Shown here in pieces: positions 4,665 to 7,686 of a stretch of 7,686 nt of DNA; the first letter of the stretch is position 1; each line of letters begins with the position of its first letter. The DNA is taken from positions 1-7,686 of the forward strand of contig CAMLYR010000069.1 of assembly GCA_946491915.1 (NCBI GenBank), read 5' to 3'. The stretch comes from an uncultured Clostridium sp. (lineage in GTDB: Bacteria > Bacillota_A > Clostridia > TANB77 > CAG-508). The notes under the pieces are model-generated. The model was not told the DNA's origin. It worked only from the letters and a program-made list of their open reading frames with translations, and did no database searches. The position numbers and the translations under genes were made by a program.

Positions 4665-7283
4665 ATGGATAATAACAGGAAAATATATGATTTATTAGTC
4701 AAAATAGATAGTGGGTACACTCCAACAGATAAAGAAAGGGTTAACCTTGATAATACGTTTGAACTAAACTGGGGATCATACGGCATTGAGTATATACCGC
4801 ACAGTATATCTCAATTAAAAAATTTACGCCAATTAATAGCTTGGGATAACAAAATCTCTATTCTACCTGAAGAAATATGCTCTCTCTCACAAATGACAGA
4901 TTTAATATTACAAGGAAACCTTTTAGAGTCCCTCCCAAATAGTTTTTCAAATCTAATCAATTTAAAAGTACTATTTCTCGGAGACAACCCTTGGAATACA
5001 TTCCCCAATCAACTTAGATCTCTAAGAAAATTAAAAACGCTTAGTTTACGTGGATGTAAATTTCAAGAAATCCCCGAATGGATTCTTGATTTTAATTTAC
5101 CTTTTTCATTTTCTGACCATGATAACGGAATTATTTTAACAGATACCAATATAATCACGCCAAAACCTTCTCTGTTCTATCAATCCAGAGAAAGTATCCA
5201 GAAATACTATCAACGTTTACGCGAAAACAGTCAGATAATTCGAGAAACCAAAACAATTTTTCTTGGTGATGGCGGTGTCGGTAAAACTTATACTATTGAC
5301 CGCATAATTAATAGGGAACAACAACTTAAAGCAGGATATAAAACAGACGTAACAAAGGGAATTTCCATTACACATAAAGATTTCAAAGTGGACAATAATG
5401 TAATTACAATCCATTTTTGGGATTTTGGCGGACAACAAATCATGCATTCTATGCATCGCTGCTTTTTAACAAATAATACAATTTATGTCATTGTCTTATC
5501 AGGTAGAACCGAAGATATGCAACGTCGACTAGACTATTGGATGACTGGTCTAAACACATTCACAGATGGAAATTGTCCTGTAATCATTTTTGAAAATTGT
5601 TTTTCCGGAAAATCAACACAAAGCATTAACGCAGAGCAAGCAAAACGTAGATATCCAAATATATATAGTGTTTTATCTTTCTCATCAAAAGATGCCTCTG
5701 ATTATGAATTCAAACTTTTATTGGACACAATAGTTCAGCTCGCAATATCTAAAAGTCGTTATGGTGAAAGGATGGGAAAACTCTGGGCAGATATTAAAAC
5801 TTATCTAGAAAACTCAAGTGCTCCCTATCTTACAGAAAGGCAATATATTTCAATATGTTCTCCAGAAATAGATGCTACAGAACGCCTAAATATACTTACT
5901 TGGTTCAATGATTTAGGTATTTCATTCAGCTATCACACAGACCAAGAGCATATTGTCTTACATGACTATGTTGTATTAAATCCCGAGTGGGCAACAAATG
6001 CTATATACGCAATTATTACAAATGGACAAGAGTGGACACAAAATGGAATGTTAACTCACTCACAAATCGAAAATATACTAAAACAAACACAACTATTTGT
6101 TAATACGAAGCGCGAAGACATTCCGTTGCAATATATTGGTACAGAAATAACATATATTCTTGCTTTAATGGAAAAATTCCGTATTTCATATGCAACTGCA
6201 AAAGGAAAAGAGTTTATTCCTAGTTTGTGTCCAAATAATGAACCTCCAAATATAGATATATTCATGCGTAACTGTGATTTGCATTACGAATTACAATATT
6301 CTTATCTTCCAATTAATATATTGCATGGGCTTATGATTGATTTATATCCAGATTTAGAGGCCGGAGAAAATTGGTGGTATAGCGGGGCTTTCTTTTACTC
6401 ACAAGCATATAGGTGCCAGGCCTTAATTGTCCAAGAAGAAAGTCAAAATTCAGATAAAATTTCTATATACGTTAAACAAGAAAAAACTGGTGAAGCTTGG
6501 CGATATTTGCAAGTAATACGTCAGCACCTTTTAAAATCTGGCGAACGTTTAAATATTTCTGCAGAAGATTATTTAATATACCGTGAGGATTTTAAAGAAG
6601 AGTCTATTAGCCTAAATAATATACTAAATAGTATCAAGTGTGGTTGGTCAGGTCATAGAAGCACACTATTTAAGAAAGAAATTTCTTACTCAGATATTTT
6701 AAAAACTGTTACTGCCCCTGATATTGCAAATGCAATTGCGAAAGGTGGCTTATTAATAGATATAATTATCGCAGCTTGCCTTACTATGCAAAAACGTGCA
6801 GCCTGGTTACCTTACGAAGAAAATCCACGTAATGATTATTTATGTGATATTTTAAGAAGTGCTGGTATATATGTTTTAGATCAAACTCACTCTGGTATAG
6901 CAAATACGAAAGCTGGAAACTTAGATTTTATTATTCAAGATAACAGCTATCGAGACTATGCTATCATTGAAGCCATGAATTTAACCAATATAAATAAACA
7001 CTATATCCAAACACATATTACCAAACTTATGTCTTTGGATAGATATAATGTAAATGGATTAAAAGAATTATATCTTCTCATTTATGTTACAGTATCTGAT
7101 TTTAACAATTTTGTAAATACATATGAAAAGTTTTTGAAAACTGAAGCGGTCTATCCTTCAGAACAACAATTAAAAAATCTAAGTACTATTGACCAAGCGG
7201 TAAATAACATTCATGTTTGGCAGGCTACTCACGAAAACGATACTATTGTAAATCATATATGTGCCAGAATCCCTAAAAATTAA
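4665..7283 (+). CDS. Roco protein (LRR-ROC-COR) with nuclease-like C-terminal domain
   Basis: The protein has 872 residues from ATG 4665; the longer frame from 4599 is rejected because a promoter overlaps that ATG. About five leucine-rich repeats (36-148, e.g. LRQLIAWDNKISILPEEI) come first. The ROC GTPase follows: Walker A GDGGVGKT (201-208), switch II WDFGGQ (252-257), and a G4 position reading FENCFSG (309-315) instead of NKxD, so guanine specificity may be altered. The COR region spans roughly 368-640. In Roco proteins ROC-COR is a dimerisation-linked GTP switch and the LRR usually senses a ligand or partner. The C-terminal domain (about 693-828) has ENPRNDYLCDILRSAG, a DQT (739-741), GNLDFII with Asp 754, and YAIIEAMNL with Glu 769; this resembles a PD-(D/E)XK nuclease core, but the usual Lys two residues after the Glu is Met, and only a displaced Lys (787) is nearby. 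No signal peptide or membrane segment is evident, so it is probably cytoplasmic. It is transcribed divergently from the Nudix operon. The ROC-COR call is firm; the nuclease call is tentative. Confidence 0.85.
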   Translation: MDNNRKIYDLLVKIDSGYTPTDKERVNLDNTFELNWGSYGIEYIPHSISQLKNLRQLIAWDNKISILPEEICSLSQMTDLILQGNLLESLPNSFSNLINLKVLFLGDNPWNTFPNQLRSLRKLKTLSLRGCKFQEIPEWILDFNLPFSFSDHDNGIILTDTNIITPKPSLFYQSRESIQKYYQRLRENSQIIRETKTIFLGDGGVGKTYTIDRIINREQQLKAGYKTDVTKGISITHKDFKVDNNVITIHFWDFGGQQIMHSMHRCFLTNNTIYVIVLSGRTEDMQRRLDYWMTGLNTFTDGNCPVIIFENCFSGKSTQSINAEQAKRRYPNIYSVLSFSSKDASDYEFKLLLDTIVQLAISKSRYGERMGKLWADIKTYLENSSAPYLTERQYISICSPEIDATERLNILTWFNDLGISFSYHTDQEHIVLHDYVVLNPEWATNAIYAIITNGQEWTQNGMLTHSQIENILKQTQLFVNTKREDIPLQYIGTEITYILALMEKFRISYATAKGKEFIPSLCPNNEPPNIDIFMRNCDLHYELQYSYLPINILHGLMIDLYPDLEAGENWWYSGAFFYSQAYRCQALIVQEESQNSDKISIYVKQEKTGEAWRYLQVIRQHLLKSGERLNISAEDYLIYREDFKEESISLNNILNSIKCGWSGHRSTLFKKEISYSDILKTVTAPDIANAIAKGGLLIDIIIAACLTMQKRAAWLPYEENPRNDYLCDILRSAGIYVLDQTHSGIANTKAGNLDFIIQDNSYRDYAIIEAMNLTNINKHYIQTHITKLMSLDRYNVNGLKELYLLIYVTVSDFNNFVNTYEKFLKTEAVYPSEQQLKNLSTIDQAVNNIHVWQATHENDTIVNHICARIPKN

Positions 7284-7291
7284 TTAATTTT
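7276..7291. repeat. Perfect AT palindrome over the Roco stop codon
   Basis: AAAATTAATTAATTTT is a 16-base perfect palindrome spanning the TAA at 7281-7283. It has no G or C and no loop, so it is unlikely to be a strong terminator. It could help slow polymerase or be a chance feature of AT-rich DNA. Confidence 0.3.
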
Positions 7292-7476
7292 CAAGAGGTA
7301 AACTGGTAGCGTAACATATTTTGTGTGAACTTCTTAGATGATAAAAACTCTTAGTCTTAATTGCATTTATCATAGCCCGATATATCATTTGTGAATAATA
7401 CATTGTTAAGCAGAAAGATTCTCCTTGATTTTAACCTTCTAAAATTACCAATGGAATCGGTTGTCTTACTTTATCA

Positions 7477-7532
7477 AATCACTCTTCAACGGCTTCCAAC
7501 TAAGATTACCTAGAAGCCGTTGAAAAGTGATT
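7477..7532. repeat. Strong 20-bp hairpin, possible terminator or element boundary
   Basis: The arms 7477-7496 and 7513-7532 pair over 20 bp around a 16-base loop, with the core TTCAACGGCTTC on the left and GAAGCCGTTGAA on the right. There is one A-C mismatch in the plus-strand RNA, which becomes a G-U wobble in the minus-strand RNA. It is the first strong structure after the Roco stop, about 190 bases downstream. No poly-T tract follows on either strand, so a classical terminator is not proven. It could terminate a minus-strand gene beyond the window, act in both directions, or mark the edge of a mobile element. Confidence 0.5.
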
Positions 7533-7538
7533 ACTCAT

Positions 7539-7583
7539 TACTTACAAAACTAAAATGCAGTAAGTAGGTAATATTTTTTACCT
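7539..7583. repeat. Two adjacent small AT-rich stems
   Basis: TACTTAC (7539-7545) pairs with GTAAGTA (7560-7566), and AGGTAA (7566-7571) pairs with TTACCT (7578-7583). They share one base, so they are nearly contiguous. They are individually weak and may be chance, but they follow directly on the large hairpin. Confidence 0.25.
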
Positions 7584-7640
7584 CTGTATTATAAGCCAAA
7601 TAAAATATAATACATACTCTAAATTATTAGCATGATTATT

Positions 7641-7686
7641 CCGGAAGGTTTTGAGCCATCTGTCCGGATTTTGAGAGCCACCGTTC
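7641..7686. repeat. Short direct repeat at right edge, possible insertion-sequence end
   Basis: CCGGA-AGG-TTTTGAG-CCA (from 7641) recurs as CCGGA-TTTTGAG-AG-CCA (from 7664), a 20-23 base period. Base composition is suddenly less AT-rich than in the preceding DNA. Repeated short blocks at the tips are typical of IS21-type elements, whose ends carry multiple transposase sites. The element would lie mostly outside the window; no transposase is visible here, so this is a suggestion only. Confidence 0.35.

Larger units (their letters stand above)
7284..7686. other. Gene-free right flank
   Basis: No convincing coding frame is visible on either strand in these roughly 400 bases; the short frames have many stops and no ribosome binding site. 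The stretch contains a weak 8-bp inverted repeat (ATGATAAA at 7338-7345 with TTTATCAT at 7366-7373), a strong hairpin at 7477-7532, two small AT-rich stems at 7539-7583 and a repeated block at the right edge. It looks like a junction between the cassette and the next element. Confidence 0.6.

Noticed and set aside
5217..5456. Minus-strand ORF antisense to the ROC domain
   Set aside because: It mirrors the conserved P-loop and switch II region of the real gene; a shadow frame.
7338..7373. 8-bp inverted repeat ATGATAAA/TTTATCAT as the Roco terminator
   Set aside because: The stem has one G-C pair, a 20-base loop and no poly-T, so it would be very weak.
7284..7686. Noncoding RNA, tRNA or CRISPR repeats in the right flank
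   Set aside because: No regularly spaced repeats, cloverleaf or conserved RNA motif is visible; only isolated hairpins and one two-copy block.

Overview
This window looks like an AT-rich accessory island from a low-GC Gram-positive bacterium, probably a member of the Clostridia. The reasons are the AT-rich coding regions (a sampled line of the Roco gene is about 30% GC), strong GGAGG-type ribosome binding sites and a textbook TTGACA/TATAAT promoter. The organism call is an inference from composition and signals only. The left edge is clearly less AT-rich (about 46% GC over the first 180 bases by hand count), so the central genes look like an inserted cassette.

Layout, left to right. Bases 1-342 (minus strand) hold the beginning of an unrecognised, charged, helical protein that runs off the window and may carry a frameshift near its start. 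Bases 408-468 hold two hairpins; the larger one (430-468) is a plausible terminator for the minus-strand operon. Bases 503-4467 (minus) are a two-gene operon with a 26-base gap. The upstream gene encodes a 655-residue protein with a possible PLD-like N-terminal half and a C-terminal Nudix domain. The downstream gene encodes a 656-residue protein with two guanylate-kinase-like P-loop domains, the second split by a long coiled-coil and repeat insertion. Bases 4468-4664 are a divergent regulatory region with a consensus sigma-A promoter for the rightward gene, weaker minus-strand promoter candidates and a 17-base near-palindrome. Bases 4665-7283 (plus) encode a Roco protein (leucine-rich repeats, ROC GTPase, COR) with a C-terminal domain that resembles a PD-(D/E)XK nuclease fold. 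Bases 7284-7686 have no gene; they contain a strong 20-bp hairpin and, at the right edge, a repeated CCGGA...TTTTGAG block that may be the end of an insertion sequence.

Taken together, the three large genes look like one divergently transcribed nucleotide-handling cassette: a GTPase switch with a sensor-like LRR and a possible nuclease effector, facing an operon for a Nudix pyrophosphohydrolase and a tandem GMP-kinase-like protein. This is the architecture expected of a biological-conflict (anti-phage or cell-suicide) system, but that role is inferred from domains and context, not shown by the sequence. I do not recognise the combination as a named system.
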